Below the pieces are notes generated by a model that had not been told where the DNA came from, ran no database searches, and saw only the letters and a program-made list of their open reading frames with translations. From Muraenolepis orangiensis (Eukaryota; Chordata; Actinopteri; Gadiformes; Muraenolepididae), in assembly GCA_027704905.1 (NCBI GenBank), contig CM051013.1, positions 10,452,368-10,516,367 of the forward strand: a stretch of DNA of 64,000 nucleotides, written 5' to 3'. The position numbers were made by a program, and so were the translations under genes. This document shows, piece after piece, positions 42,601 to 55,549 of the stretch; the first letter of the stretch is position 1, and each line of letters opens with the position of its first letter.

Positions 42601-42770
42601 AACTAACTATCAGAAAAATGCTTGACAGATGTGAGGGCAGTAAGGGGAGCGGCCACTGAGATATAATTTCTGATGAATCGCAGATAAAAGTTACCAAAAC
42701 CCCAAAAACATTGCAGTTCCCGACTGGAGGTGGGGGTAAGCCACTCGGTCACAGCTGAGTTATTATTTAC

Positions 42771-43515
42771 TCAACTTATTTGCAGCATGAGAAATACAGA
42801 AACCCAAAAAAGACGTCTACGTGACTCACACTTCTCCACTTTAACAAAAAGCTGGTTCTCCAGCAGCCTCTGGAGTACTTGGCGAACGTGGACGCGATGA
42901 CTCTCTAGGGATGAGGAAAAAATGAGAATGTCATCCAAATAAACAAAAACAAACTGATGAATGAAATCTCTGAGCAGGTTGTTGACTAGAGCCTGAAAAA
43001 CAGCAGGTGCATTGGACAACCCGAAGGCACCACCAGATATTCGTAGTGACCAGTCGTGGTGTTGAATGCCGTCTTCCATTCTTCTCCGTCTCGAACAATG
43101 ACTAGATGGTAAGCATTGCGTAGATCCAGCTTGGTGAAACATCTGGCCCCCTGGTGTAACTCGAAGGCAGAGTTCATTAAAGTCAATGGATAGCGATTTT
43201 TAACTGTAATGTCATTAAGGTCTCGATAGTCGATACAGGGGCGTAGCGATTTATCCTTTTTTTCTACAAAGAAAAACCCCGCTCCAGCTGGAGAGGAGGA
43301 AGGAAGAATTATTGACTCGTTGATGTACTTTCGGCCGGGCAGAGCGAGTAGATGCGTCCCTTGGGAGGAGACGCGCCTGGTAGCAAGTGAATTGCGCAGT
43401 CATAGGGTCGGTATGGGGAAAAGGACGTGGCCCGTGACTTACTGAACACCAACTTTAAGTCAGCGTATTCAGTGGGAACCTTAGACGGGTCCAGATACTC
43501 TTTGTTGACCTCTTG
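42771..43515 (-). pseudogene. Reverse transcriptase of the sushi-like element, frameshifted
   Basis: Contains FTKLDLRNAYHLVIVRDGEE with the first catalytic Asp, a frameshift near PSGCPMH, then SNAPAVFQALVNNLLRDFIH and FVYLDDILIFSSSLESHR with the YLDD box. It ends in unrelated residues (SRRRLFWVSVF). It resembles the remnant at 22.6-23.1 kb. Confidence 0.8.
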
Positions 43516-44673
43516 TTAACTGTCAACTGCCTGTTGACAGTTAGTGAGGCAAAAATCACTCCAACAGGTAATGGTACTAGACTCCCAGTTGATCTGGGGA
43601 TTGTGCTTGAATAACCAGGGTAATCCCAGCACAATGGGCACCTGAGCCTGGTCCATGACAAAAAGCGGACACCTGCAGAGCGAGCAGTTCGGTGACGTGG
43701 GAAACGGGGTTGAGGGAGTGACCGTTGAGAGCGTGGACTGAGAGAGGGTGAAAGCAGCCTGAAAGAAGTTCCTGTCCGCTCCTGAATCAATGAGAGCAGG
43801 GAGAGAAACAGTCAGATCAGGTAGATGAATCTGAACCGTTAAAAACTGCCTGGTCGATGATGCTGACTTGAGCGTGATACTCACCAGCGCCGCTGAGGAG
43901 GATTGATTGGAGCATTTGAGGGGACAACGCTGACTGAAGTGGCCCTGCTGGCCACAGTAGAAGCACGCCTGGGTGTCCCGCCGGCGTTGACGCTCCTCGA
44001 GCGAGACCCTAGCTCTACCCAACTGCATGGACTCGTCCTCCACAGCGCAGGGAACCTGATAGTCCATGGTTGGTCTGACTGAACAACTGAACTGATGTGA
44101 AGCCCTAGAGCGAGACCTTAAACGGGCGTCAGTACGTCCGGCCACCTCGATCAACGAGTCCAAGTTATTGGGAAGGTCATGGGAGACCAATTCTTCCATG
44201 ACCATGGCATAGTCCACTGAAAAAGGCATCAAATAAGGCATGCTAATCCCAGTCACAAGAGGCCGCCAATGTTATGAAATCAATGGCATAATCGTATGTA
44301 GTACGGGTACCTTGTCGAAGGCGAAGTAACTCCCTCACTGCTTCTCTTCCACAGAGAGAGCGATCAAACAGTCGCCTCATCTTGTCTAAGAACTCCTTGA
44401 ACGAGGCGCAACAAGGTGAGTCTGTGTCTTACATTGCTGTTCCCCATTCTCGGGCCCTTCCGGAGAGTAGAGAGATGACATAAGCCACCTTGGTACATTA
44501 TGAAGGGAACATGGAGATCTGTAGCTCCATGGCCAGGGAGCATTGAGACAGAAAGGACCGGCAGGTCCCCGGTTCCCCATTGGGCTGAGGTGTTGCTGGG
44601 TTTGCCTGGGTTCATGGCGAGGAGGTCCTGGGATAGCAGGAGGAGCTGGGTCGACAGGAGGTAGGGAAGCCGC
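43516..44673 (-). pseudogene. Gag and protease of the sushi-like element
   Basis: Frame pieces: 44,364-44,673 (QDLLAMNPGKPSNTSAQWGT, then SPCSLHNVPRWLMSS-like text) and 43,516-44,256 in another frame (MPYLMPFSVDYAMVMEELVS). The second has a CCHC knuckle CFYCGQQGHFSQRC and a protease site ALIDSGADRNFF. A shift near 44,260-44,400 separates them. Confidence 0.7.
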
Positions 44674-45673
44674 NNNNNNNNNNNNNNNNNNNNNNNNNNN
44701 NNNNNNNNNNNNNNNNNNNNNNNNNNNNNNNNNNNNNNNNNNNNNNNNNNNNNNNNNNNNNNNNNNNNNNNNNNNNNNNNNNNNNNNNNNNNNNNNNNNN
44801 NNNNNNNNNNNNNNNNNNNNNNNNNNNNNNNNNNNNNNNNNNNNNNNNNNNNNNNNNNNNNNNNNNNNNNNNNNNNNNNNNNNNNNNNNNNNNNNNNNNN
44901 NNNNNNNNNNNNNNNNNNNNNNNNNNNNNNNNNNNNNNNNNNNNNNNNNNNNNNNNNNNNNNNNNNNNNNNNNNNNNNNNNNNNNNNNNNNNNNNNNNNN
45001 NNNNNNNNNNNNNNNNNNNNNNNNNNNNNNNNNNNNNNNNNNNNNNNNNNNNNNNNNNNNNNNNNNNNNNNNNNNNNNNNNNNNNNNNNNNNNNNNNNNN
45101 NNNNNNNNNNNNNNNNNNNNNNNNNNNNNNNNNNNNNNNNNNNNNNNNNNNNNNNNNNNNNNNNNNNNNNNNNNNNNNNNNNNNNNNNNNNNNNNNNNNN
45201 NNNNNNNNNNNNNNNNNNNNNNNNNNNNNNNNNNNNNNNNNNNNNNNNNNNNNNNNNNNNNNNNNNNNNNNNNNNNNNNNNNNNNNNNNNNNNNNNNNNN
45301 NNNNNNNNNNNNNNNNNNNNNNNNNNNNNNNNNNNNNNNNNNNNNNNNNNNNNNNNNNNNNNNNNNNNNNNNNNNNNNNNNNNNNNNNNNNNNNNNNNNN
45401 NNNNNNNNNNNNNNNNNNNNNNNNNNNNNNNNNNNNNNNNNNNNNNNNNNNNNNNNNNNNNNNNNNNNNNNNNNNNNNNNNNNNNNNNNNNNNNNNNNNN
45501 NNNNNNNNNNNNNNNNNNNNNNNNNNNNNNNNNNNNNNNNNNNNNNNNNNNNNNNNNNNNNNNNNNNNNNNNNNNNNNNNNNNNNNNNNNNNNNNNNNNN
45601 NNNNNNNNNNNNNNNNNNNNNNNNNNNNNNNNNNNNNNNNNNNNNNNNNNNNNNNNNNNNNNNNNNNNNNNNN
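44674..45673. other. Assembly gap of exactly 1000 N
   Basis: A round-number placeholder, so the real length is unknown. Left of it is Gypsy gag on the minus strand; right of it is reversed, error-rich TTI1 sequence. From the reversed arm, the missing part should include about 120 bases of gag, the gag start, its LTR, the older LTR's right part, a lectin 5' end and a TTI1 block. Confidence 0.95.
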
Positions 45674-48600
45674 AAGGAAGGGTAGGGGAGGGGGGGTCAA
45701 CAGATGCCAGCCGTTTCCAACTTGCATTAAGATTTAATGAGGGTTGAATATAGGAAGTCTCTTTGTTGTCATATAGAGTGAATATGCTAACTGTAGCTAC
45801 CTTCGACACGCCTCCTGAAGGTTAATTGGTTGTCTACAGCTCAGGGTGAGGTGAAGGCAGCATCTACTAGTAGCAGGCATCCATCGGTAAGCCTGCACCT
45901 GAACAACACATAAGCAGATTGATAAGACAGTGTGTATATTGTAATACAGTATGTTGGGAGGCAGGTTACTCTAGGGCAGTGTCCCAACCGGGGTCCTATA
46001 TGGGGGGTCTCCATGGAGTATCTAGGCACCTTGGCAGGATAAACTAGGCCTCAAGGTCTTCTGGCATGAAGGAAAGAAGCTTGCACATAGGGATTGCGGG
46101 GTGTAGTTTCTTCCTATTCTAGCGTGTTGTTATATAAGTATGTGCTGCAATGGTCTCAAATGATAAATTGCTTAAAATTACTGAAATAAATTAAATAGTA
46201 AGACAGTCCTATACTGTTGTCATGAGACAACATGTTCGTTAGGTGCATGGGCACATGTGCATTGTGTGTGAGTACGGAGAGCATGGTGTCCTACTCCAGT
46301 TCGGAGCCGTCAGGGCAGAGAGCGCCGATGGCACACTGCAGGACAGCAGGCGACCAGCTTGTAGGCCAGTGGTGTCGTGGGTGTAGACGAGCCCAGGCGC
46401 GGGGTGCGTCTGACTCGGGCCTGCGCGGGTGTCAGAGAGGAGGCCACAGCCTGGCTAGCGACTCTCTTGGAACACTCTGTTGCTGGAGGACAGTCCCCGC
46501 AGCCGTCCCGGAGGGTAGCACAGCACCTGGAGCCAGGCGTGGGTAGCCATAAGACGTTCGCAGTTAAACATTAATCCAAAGGTGATGAGGGTCGTTGCAC
46601 GTATAGATGTGCTGGAAACAGCAGGACCTTTGTCTGGGGAGTCCCATTCACCATCAACACTAAGCTGATGTTGGAGTAGGCTAGTAGTAAGGGTGCACGC
46701 TATCCTGAATTACTGCTTGGGAAACTGCAGGCAATCCTCGCGCAAATTTCCTAACCGCTGAAGTGGAATCACCATATGCCTTGAGAGATCCAAAGCAACC
46801 CACTAGAGAGGAGAGCAGGTATGAGTGCAATCACTGCAGCATATTAATATATACTAAATAACGCTTGCGTTAGCTTGGACAGTCACACAAAATAACTTGC
46901 GTCTGCTCTTATCGGTGATTCTGACGTAGCAGGAAGCAGAGTAGGGGCCTTGCCAGAAGGTGTTCCAGGGGACCTGGAGTGTACGTGGAGAAGTGTTGGG
47001 AGGACATCATCCTGGAAGCCCCATGGGGGGGATTTGGGGTTTACGGCCATGGGGGTCGTCGTCACGCCTCGCCTGTGGAGGGCGCACAGGGCGCACGCAT
47101 GCCAGTGTGACCATTGGAGCGCTCATGCTCATCCTCACGTCTCACGCCTAGCTGCATGAATATCACTACACAGCAGTCGTCGCTCTGAATCTAAGAGATG
47201 TTCCTAACACCTTACACACGAGCACATTAATCACCAGCACTAAAACACACGCTACCACTGATGGTCGCAACACCTTACCACCCAGAGACAGTCATATAAC
47301 GACACAGCGACACAAACAGCACCTCTCACGTAGTTTGTCCAACACGTTACAACACAGTACACAATTAAAAGCACACACAGGCAAACAGACTACACACACG
47401 AACGCAACACCACTACAGCGACACACACTACACACTCACACACACACACAACGACATCACACACACACACACTACACACTACATCACACACACACACACA
47501 CACACAGCATCTAACACACACACACACAACACACACACGATACTTGACGCCCTTGAGGTGCGGGATACTGAGGGCTTGGTGGTTCATGACCGCGTTGAGT
47601 GGGTGCAGGCAGTTGCGATCACTTCGGCTTAGTGATGGATATTGGTGGGGCAGGAGGCTCTCTTCTTCAAGTCTGGCCGCACATTCCTCTTCACTCCTCT
47701 TCCTCGGCCAGGCACTTTTCCAGACACGAACGTGGTTAACAAATATAAAATGTGTGTTACTTAATATAAACAATAGTGTTAAATCACGAAGAACCAGCAA
47801 CCACCCAAGGCCCATGGGCGCAGTGGCACCACGTACAATCAGAGCGCCCCACGCATCGTATTTTTCCTTCTTGACTTTCTCATTTTATCCAGGGGTATAT
47901 TATCAGAGTTATCTTTGGTTTAAAAGACCTGCCTACAGTGGTAAAATGAGACCACAGGAAAACAATTTTTATACAATGATCTATTGTAAAAGGGAATGTG
48001 ATTACTTTCTTCACAGATAAAGGTTTGTCACCATTCGTGAAGCATGTGTTTAGTGTCAGGGAGCGCCAAACGAATAGAGGTGAACACGTCCATAAGTTGC
48101 TGACATTTAAAGCGATTGTGTTGTATCAGGTAGTGACACGTCATAGTTTTTGGGGCTGACATGTTTAGGCATTGTGTTGCCAAGGTGAACACGTCCATAT
48201 GTTCTGACATGTTAGGGCATTGTGTTGATCAGTAGGTGATACACGGTCCATATGTTCTGACATGTTCGCATTGTGTTGAGCATGAGGGTGAAAACACGTC
48301 CTAGTATGTTCTGAGCATGTTAGCAGTTGTGTTGATGCAGGATGGTGAATAGCACGTCCGATATGTGTCTGACATGTTGTTAGTCATTGTGTGTGTACTG
48401 AAGCTCCAGATCGTTACCTGTGCTTCACCCTCCTCCTCCGTCATCATCGCTCCGTCCGGGCTCGGTCTCACATAGGTGCCCTGCGGCCAGCTCCCTTATT
48501 CTGGCCGGCTGTTAGTGCCAGGAGGTAGGCCGTGCCAAACGTCGTCCAGTAGGCGCGTCAATGTCCTCCGGGCTCGTAGCACCTAAAGCTCGTCATTCCG

Positions 48601-49010
48601 GTCTGGTACGGTGTCCTGCTCGCGGGTATAGTCCAGGCTAGGGGGAATCCAGCGTCTCACGTACGTCATGTGGTGGTGGGGTGCATGGAGGTTAGTAATG
48701 CTATTAGTATAGTCGCCGCATCTTATTTGTGTGTTTTTTTGGTAATCTAGTTGGTGATGTAGACGTTTACTGCTCAAAAACAACGTCTCCGCGTTGATGT
48801 GCTTCTAAGTATGTATACACTGACCCGCGAGTGCCAAGAAAAACGCAAACCAGTGGCAGGGCTAGTTTTGGTAGCTAGCCAATTATGGAAAATTGTGTTA
48901 CACAATCGATAGTCTGCCTGTGTGTGCCATTTCGCACTGGCCCAGCTCTAGAGCACTGATCGGGCTGTAAGGGCAGGGGATATCTTTTGGTTTGGCCTCC
49001 TGTGTTACTG
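45674..49010 (-). pseudogene. tti1: TTI1 fragment, copy 3, reversed and error-rich
   Basis: Reverse complement of the TTI1 block, from the last intron (45,674) back to the upstream flank near 49,010, with a small insertion or deletion every 10-20 bases. Landmarks: the exon 5 region at 45,780-45,850, the exon 4 region at 46,260-46,550, the intron after exon 3 at 46,900-46,985, a scrambled (CA)n at 47,380-47,540, exon 2 near 47,545-47,720, degraded 48-base minisatellite units at 48,030-48,390, and exon 1 near 48,400-48,660. AAGGAAGGGTAGGGGAG matches copy 2, whereas several minisatellite units match copy 1, so it is a third version. The lesions may be sequencing errors rather than mutations. Confidence 0.75.
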
Positions 49011-49319
49011 TGCATGACCATCAAAAGAACGACGTCGCACAGAAGGTTGTGATTCATGCAGAGATTTACTCTCCGCATTCAAAGATTCAGCTTTGGGCCC
49101 TCTTGTATGAGTTTCTTTATTATCACCTGAAGGACGTGAACTAAAGCATTGCTGTAGGGAAGTTGAAAAAAAAGAAAAAAAAAAAGAGGGTAAGGAAGTA
49201 ATAAAGATATACATCAGCTGGAAGTTCAGCGAAGTGCCTTCAAGACGACGCCTCAGTAGATAAGAAGTAGCTATTGGTGTATACCAATATTCTCTGTTGG
49301 TCACAGTAGATGTTAATCA

Positions 49320-49480
49320 GCTTTGACTTCGCTGTCATACAAAATCGCGACAGAAAGGGACTCAAACCTCAATCAAAGCTGGGTATGGATGTTAAAGCTA
49401 AGCTCTGTGGTATCAGTTGGTGACCCCCCCAGGGGGGGAATGATGACCTTGGGGAAATTCACGCGCTGCTTGAAGTGTTT
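49320..49480 (+). pseudogene. Lectin 5' end, reversed and error-rich
   Basis: Reverse complement of about 870-1,020, with scattered indels. GGGGAAATTCACGC and AAGCTAAGCTCTGTGG are readable. Confidence 0.55.
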
Positions 49481-49499
49481 GGGGTCCGACCATGTATGA

Positions 49500-50435
49500 C
49501 CTGCGGAGCAGGTGTACCCAGATATATGTGTGTCACGTCTAAAAATGTTCGTCTAGTCATGTTGTGCATGTTGTTGGAGTTCATTTTTGGTCGTGTCGTC
49601 CACAGCAGTTCCTGGTTGTAGTTTGGGTAGCTCTCACCTTTGTGTGTCTCATGTCAGGTCGCGCTTGACTCCCGGTAATCCGTTGTGTGTGTGTGTGTGT
49701 TTGGTGTCTGCCCTGCCACTGTGTTCAGCCGCTGCAGCCGGCAGCCATCTGATCTGGTTCCCACTCTGTTCCCAGTTAGTCTGTCACGATCCTAATCCAC
49801 AGCTCTTTCCCGCTCCTAGTCCTGGATCTTTCCGCTGGCTTCGCTGGATCAGCGGTATTGTCACGAACATCTCGTTCCGTAATGGGCCACTCCGTGGTTG
49901 TGTTTTCCTGTTCAGCGCGTTTTTTAACATACTGTACTTTCATCCTGTTGTCAATCGCTAACTTCTCAGTACTGAAGCTATTTTTAAGCCATGTCTGTGT
50001 GTTACTCGTTTTGTTCTGCTGGATTTTCACCCCTGATTTTGCAGGAAAGCATCACGTTCGGATCAATTTAAGTTCATTGTGGTTTCTGTCTGTCTTGATC
50101 CGCTCGTGGTTTTTTGTTTTGGACGCCGTGCACCGTGATAACGACCTTGTTTTGCCTTGGGCACCTTTTGGTACGCTTTTTTTTTTTTTTTCTGGCGCTG
50201 CTATCACTACGACATAGCCTTGGTTGACCGAACCCTTGCTTGCCTGTGACCAGCGTTTTTGTGGCACTTTGTCCCTGTCTGTACCTCTCCCCCCTGGCCT
50301 TGATCGCGCTTATTCGGCGTGTGGTGGCATTCGATCTATTTAAAGCGAGCCTGTCTGTTCTGCCCCTGGCTTCGGTGTCACTCTGCTTGTTGGGTCGGCG
50401 CTCTCCTTAATCACCCTAGGCGTGTGACAGTTGTA
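49500..50435 (+). mobile_element. Older LTR (right part) and sushi-like 5' LTR, reversed and error-rich
   Basis: 49,500-49,780 is the reverse of 640-851 (GTTCCCAGTTAGTCTGTCACGAT marks the junction). 49,785-50,435 is the reverse of 129-639 (CTCGTTCCGTAATGGGCCACTC, CCTGTTGTCAATCGC). Confidence 0.65.
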
Positions 50436-50448
50436 ATCCAGGCCTAAG

Positions 50449-53040
50449 ATGGATTCAGCGGAGCTGACATGGGGACGGAGGGGGGGGGGGGGATGTCTAG
50501 TTGCCATATGGAGCACCAGGATTTGCCGGGTGCTCGGTGTGGCCCGCGCCAAACAGGACATTGGGAGTGCATGTCGCACCATAGTTCCGTCACGGCTGTT
50601 GCTCGCGCGCCTCACGCTCTCTGACGTACCGGGTACGGTGATCTTGAGGGTGGCGGGCTTCCCTTACCTCAGCTGTTCGACCCAGGCTCCGTCCTTGCTT
50701 AAGTCCCATGGACCTCTCTCAGGCCATGAACCCAGGCAAAAAACCCAGCGAGCACCTCAGCCGCCAATGGGGTTTCACCGGGGACCTGCCGGGTTCGCTT
50801 TCTGTCTTCAATGCTCGTCCTGGCCATGGTAGTCTAGCATGATCTGTCCATGTTGCCCTTCACAATGTAGCGCTAAGTGTGGCTTTATGTCGTCTGCTCT
50901 ACTCTCGCGGAAGGGCCCGAAGAATGGGGAAGCAGCATGTAATGACGCACAGACTCAGCCTTGTTGCGCCTCGGTTCAAGGAGTTCTTTAGCCAAGAGGT
51001 GAGGGCGACTGTTTGATCGCTCTCTCTGTGGAAAGAGAAGCTTTAGTGAGGGAGTTATCTTTGCGCCTTCGACATAGGGTACCCGTTACTTACATGACGC
51101 TTAGGCCTATGTGAGTCATAACATTGGCGGCCTGCTTGTGACTGGGATTAGACATGCCCTTATTTGATGCCTTTTTTGTTCTTCTTTTTTTCTTCCTAGT
51201 GGACTTATGCCGGATTGGTCATGGAAGGAATATGGTCTCTCAAAGAAAACCATGAGCCTTCATCCATTAACTTGGGACGCCGTGTTTGCATTTGAGCGAT
51301 GTTGTTGGTGGTTTGTTCCGGAGTTGGTGTGTGGAGGGCTGTACTGCCCGTTTTTATTTATGAAGTGTCTTCGCTGCTATGGGGCTTCACATTCAGGTCT
51401 AGTCAGTTCCCCCCCAGTGCTAGACCAAGCCAGGGACTATCAGGTGGTCGCCTAGGCGCTTGTTTGGTGGATGGTACGAGTGCCATGCGGGGGGGGGGAG
51501 GGGTTGGCGTAGAGCTAGGGGTCTGTCGGCGGTCGGAGGAGCGGTCAACGCCGGCGGGGACGCACCCAGGCAGTGTCTGTCTGTATACGTGGCCAGGCAG
51601 GGCCACTTCAGTTCAGCGTTTGTCCCCGCAAAATGCTCCGTAATGCAATCCGTCCTTCAGACGGGCTGCTCGTGAGTACTCACGCTCAAGTGCTAGCATC
51701 ATCGACTCTAGGACCAGTTTTTAACGGTTGCAGATTCATCTACCTGATCTGATCTGTTTGCTGCTCCCTGCTCTCAGTTGAGTTCTAGTGAGGGCGGACA
51801 GGAACTTCATTTTTCCAGTTGCTGTGTGGGGGGGGGGGGGCTTTCACCCTGCTGCTCAGGCCACGCGTCTTCAACAGGTTCAGCCGTCCCTTCAGCCCAG
51901 CCGTTTCCCACGTCAGCCGAACATGCGCTCGCCTCTGCAGGTGTCCGATTCTTTTTTGGTCAGATTGTGGACCAGGGCTCAGGTGCTCTCATTGTGCGGG
52001 GATTACCCTGCTGTTATTCAAGGCACGAGGAGATCCCGCAGAGTCAACTGGGAGTCTACGTTACTGCATTATCCTGGTTTGGAGTGGATTTATTGGCCTC
52101 CACTAACTGTCAACAGGGCTAGTTGACAGTGATGGCAACAGAGGGTCTAACAATGGGTATTCACTGGACCTGTCTAAGGTTTCCCACTTGAATACGCTGA
52201 CTTAAAGTGGTGGGTGTTGCAGTAAGTTCACGGCTGCCACGTCTTTTCCCCATACTCGACGCGCTATGAGTGGCTGAGACAATTCAGCATTGGCATACGG
52301 CAGGCGCGTCTCCTCCCAAAGGGACGCATCTACTCGCGCTGCTCCGGCCTGAAAAGTTCTACACCAAGGCGAGTCAATAATTCTTTCCTTGATGTACGCT
52401 TCCTCCTCTGCAGCTGGAGCGGGGGTGTTTTCTTTGTAGGAAAAAAGGGATAAAGCGCTAGCGTACCCTCTGTAGCGAACGATCGCAGAGTCACGTTAGA
52501 TGATCAGTTGGCAATGTTAAAAATCGTCTTATGCCATTGACTTTTATTGAACTCTGCCTTCGGAGTTGTACACGCAGTGGGCGCAGGATGTTTCACCAAG
52601 GGGCTGGATCTACGCAATGCTTACCATCTAGTCATTGTTCGAGACCGGAGAAGTAATGGAAGACTGGGGGGGGGGGTTGGGGGGGGGGCATTCGAACGAC
52701 CGCTACGATCTGGTCAGCTTTGACGGATATTCTAGGTGGTGCCTTCGGGTTGTCCCATGCATCCTGCTGTTTTTCGAGGCTGCTGGGGGTAGTCGCAACA
52801 AAATCCTGCGTCAGGAGATATTTCATTCATCGAGTGGTTGGTTTTTGTTTGTATTGGATGACATGTCTCCATTTTTCTCCTCATCCCTAGACGTGTCGAT
52901 TCGCGTTCGCTACGTTGTCTGTTCGCCATGGATCTCCTAGAGGCGGCTGGAGAACTGCAGCTTTTGTGTTTAAAGTGGAGAAGTGTGGAGTCACTGTAGG
53001 CTGTACGGGGGGGGGGTTCTGTATGTCTCATGCTGCAAAT
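50449..53040 (+). pseudogene. Sushi-like gag-pol, reversed and error-rich
   Basis: Begins at the gag ATG (50,449) and runs through gag (50,650-51,250), the protease region (51,700-52,110) to reverse transcriptase (52,430-52,990), as the reverse complement of 42,700-44,673. Frames break every few dozen bases. It is the only place where the gag start is continuous with the gag body. Runs of 9-14 G interrupt it. Confidence 0.7.
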
Positions 53041-53330
53041 ATAGTGTGAGTAAATTAATAACTTGCAGCTGCTGACCGAGTGGCGGTTACCCGCTCACCT
53101 CCATCGTCGGAAGCTGCTATGTTTTTGTGGGTTTTGGTGACTTGTTCTCTGGCGATGTTCATCAGTGAAAATTATATCTCTCAGTGGGGTCTTCGGCTCC
53201 CCTTTCTTACTGCCCTCACATCTGTGTCATTAGCTATTGTTCTGACAGTTAGTTTTGTATACTCTATATCTTTTGTCTTCAGTACTGTTACCGTCTGTCT
53301 CCTGGGCGTCGTGCATTGGTCGCTCTGACT
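53041..53330. other. Error-rich reverse of about 42,510-42,700
   Basis: No gene. Includes ACTTGCAGCTGCTGACCGAGTGG-like text and ATCTCTCAGTGG, matching the unrecognised 3' part of the sushi-like element. Confidence 0.45.
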
Positions 53331-53996
53331 GCCCAAGTTTGTGACGGCCAGAATAGAGAAAATAATGCATTCGTGGAGTTCGTTCTCTATCACATACCAA
53401 TTTGGACTGACCTCAGAGGATCCACAGCAAGACTATGTCGGGACAGAGGGATTGTTTCCATGGTCTCTGAGAACAGTAGGAAAGTCGGTGCCAGACAACG
53501 GAGCCCTCGCTGGGTTGTGACCAGGGCTGTGGTTTGGTTCTGGGACTGCTGTCTGTTGTCTGCTCGGCCTTGCGCTGATTGTGGGTTGGTAGTACAGACT
53601 GTAAGTTCTCCAAAGGCTGAAGAATTTACAGAAGAGGCGTAGACACTCTGCTTTTGCCAACAATGCTGTCCAAGTGCTTGGGCAAAAATTTGGTTGCAAA
53701 TGTTACTGGTTTAACTAGGTGAAGAGATCCTGGAAGGAGAGGCTGTGTTTCCCAAGAGGAGATCTGGTAGTTGTGGACAGTAAAGAGGAGATGGACTTCA
53801 TTTCCAGGCGCGGCTTGTACTTTTAGGCTCGGCCGCAGTGAGGGGATGTGGAGATGGTTGATGGAACAGTTCTGTCTGTGGATAACCCCTTCTGGGCTCA
53901 GAGGTGGTCCAACACACCTCGAACTTGCTCTCAGGTTTGCCCAAATTAAAATGGCGGATTTCAGCTGTGAAGCCAAAACTGGGGCACTGTTGTGAA
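53331..53996 (+). pseudogene. Lectin pseudogene, reversed and error-rich
   Basis: Reverse of 41,897-42,500. Readable pieces include the SSPKAEEFTEEA and QMLLV-type shifts, GDLVVVDSKEEMDFIS and WARG-like text. Many indels; cannot encode a lectin as given. Confidence 0.6.
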
Positions 53997-53999
53997 ATT

Positions 54000-55530
54000 G
54001 TTTTAATAAAATGTATGATAATAAATATTATTTGAGCCTGTTTTGTACACTGCTTCACAGGTACATACGTTTTGCGTCTTCCGCACATTCGATTAGAGTT
54101 GTGGTTGCAAGTGTTTCTAAAAAGGAGATTACATCAACACTTCATTGGTCATCGGCATGGGTTTTGAACATATGCTGTTCTTGTTGCCTTTTTTTCAGTG
54201 TTTGACACAGTTTTGTAAGCTAGGGGTTGAGGTTTTGGGGTGTCTGGGTGTGAGATCCGGTGCTGAAGTGAGTCCAGAAAGTCGCATGAGGTGGTTTTCA
54301 GTAGCTGCAAACCAAAATAGTGCTGTATGATAGGGCTGCGTTTGTCCCCTCAATGGTTTAGATCACCTTCAAAAAAGTAACAGTTACATTTTTAAACAGA
54401 TGTGTTTAATGTAGACGTTAAAAACTAGATTGTTGTTGTTTATTATGTTCAATTGTATTTTGACTTGTGGCGACAATGTAGGTGTAATTACTACAATAAA
54501 CAGTTGTATATACATTATCTTGTAACGCTGACGGTGTGTCAGATAGAATAAGACAGATAGACTTGTTCTAGTATCTGAAAGGGGTTGTCGCAAAAGCTGA
54601 TTCACATGCTGTACAAGTCGCGACCCCAAGTGGTCAAGATGTTTTTTGTTTTTTCACTTAAAAAAATGCTAGAAGCTTAGTATTGTGTTTTTGAGGTGGA
54701 CACTGCACCTTGGTAAGGAGTGTGTACACTCAAAAACACAATACTTTAACTTGATTCTGTATCATTGTGGCGTTATGATATATAATGATATCCACCTATG
54801 AAGATACAGAACAATATGCAGAACTTAAGGAGTCCTTGTAGTTCTGCAATATTGTGTCTGTGTATCTTCATAGATGTGTACATATATTCATACGCACATA
54901 TACCAGAAAATCAAGCTTTGTTTGGAAGTGGATGGGCTCCTTAAACAGACATTGAACTGCATGTTTTATTGACTTTGGGAGCTGATGAAGAAACAATTTC
55001 TATCGCCAAATCCATTTTCTTTCAGTTCAGTCCTTTAAATTGCAGTTCTGCCCTAGAACTTTTGGTCTGACTGCCAATTCAACTTGGCATTTTTTAATTG
55101 TAATCATTGTTACAAAACATTGTTTTGTAACATCACACACTAAACACATTGTATATAGTATATTTTTAAATACCTCTAAACTTGGTTGTATATGTGAACT
55201 TTGTATCATTTGTGGCTCTTTCATTTGTTAGTAGAAACCGTTGTTTGGCAAGAAAATTGGTCCTTTCAGCAATAGTCTGAGATGTTATGGATTAGTCCTG
55301 TTTGGATGGAGGTAGAAATCAAGTGTGAATCCTTCAGCTGTTATGAATCTACAGTGACGTGTCTCGTTAGCCACAGGTAGGACAGTAGCACTTGGGTTGT
55401 AAACTACGTCCTTGTTTAAGTGGCAAACGTGGATCGAGATGTTAACCCTTTTGACACGCTGCATTACAAAAACTCACAGGAAAGATCCAACCAAAACATA
55501 CAATGGTTTTTTTGATGGACGTGGAGCGTA
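54000..55530. repeat. Lectin flanking cassette with palindromes, reversed and error-rich
   Basis: Reverse of 40,550-41,896. The two palindromes are recognisable at about 54,690-54,910. No gene. Confidence 0.6.
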
Positions 55531-55549
55531 AAACTCTGTGGAATCTAGG

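Larger units (their letters stand above)
42601..44673 (-). mobile_element. Sushi-like Ty3/Gypsy element, gag and part of pol, cut by the gap
   Basis: The minus strand reads gag (from the gap at 44,673), zinc knuckle, protease and reverse transcriptase to about 42,771, after which 42,601-42,770 is unrecognised. RNase H, integrase and a 3' LTR are missing. Its 5' end (LTR and gag start) is represented at 1-639. Confidence 0.75.

Noticed and set aside
44364..45809. Frames of 370-480 codons spanning the gap
   Set aside because: They consist almost wholly of N; only the gag codons left of 44,674 are real.
49681..49702. Genuine microsatellite difference between arms
   Set aside because: It lies in the error-rich arm, where repeat lengths cannot be trusted.
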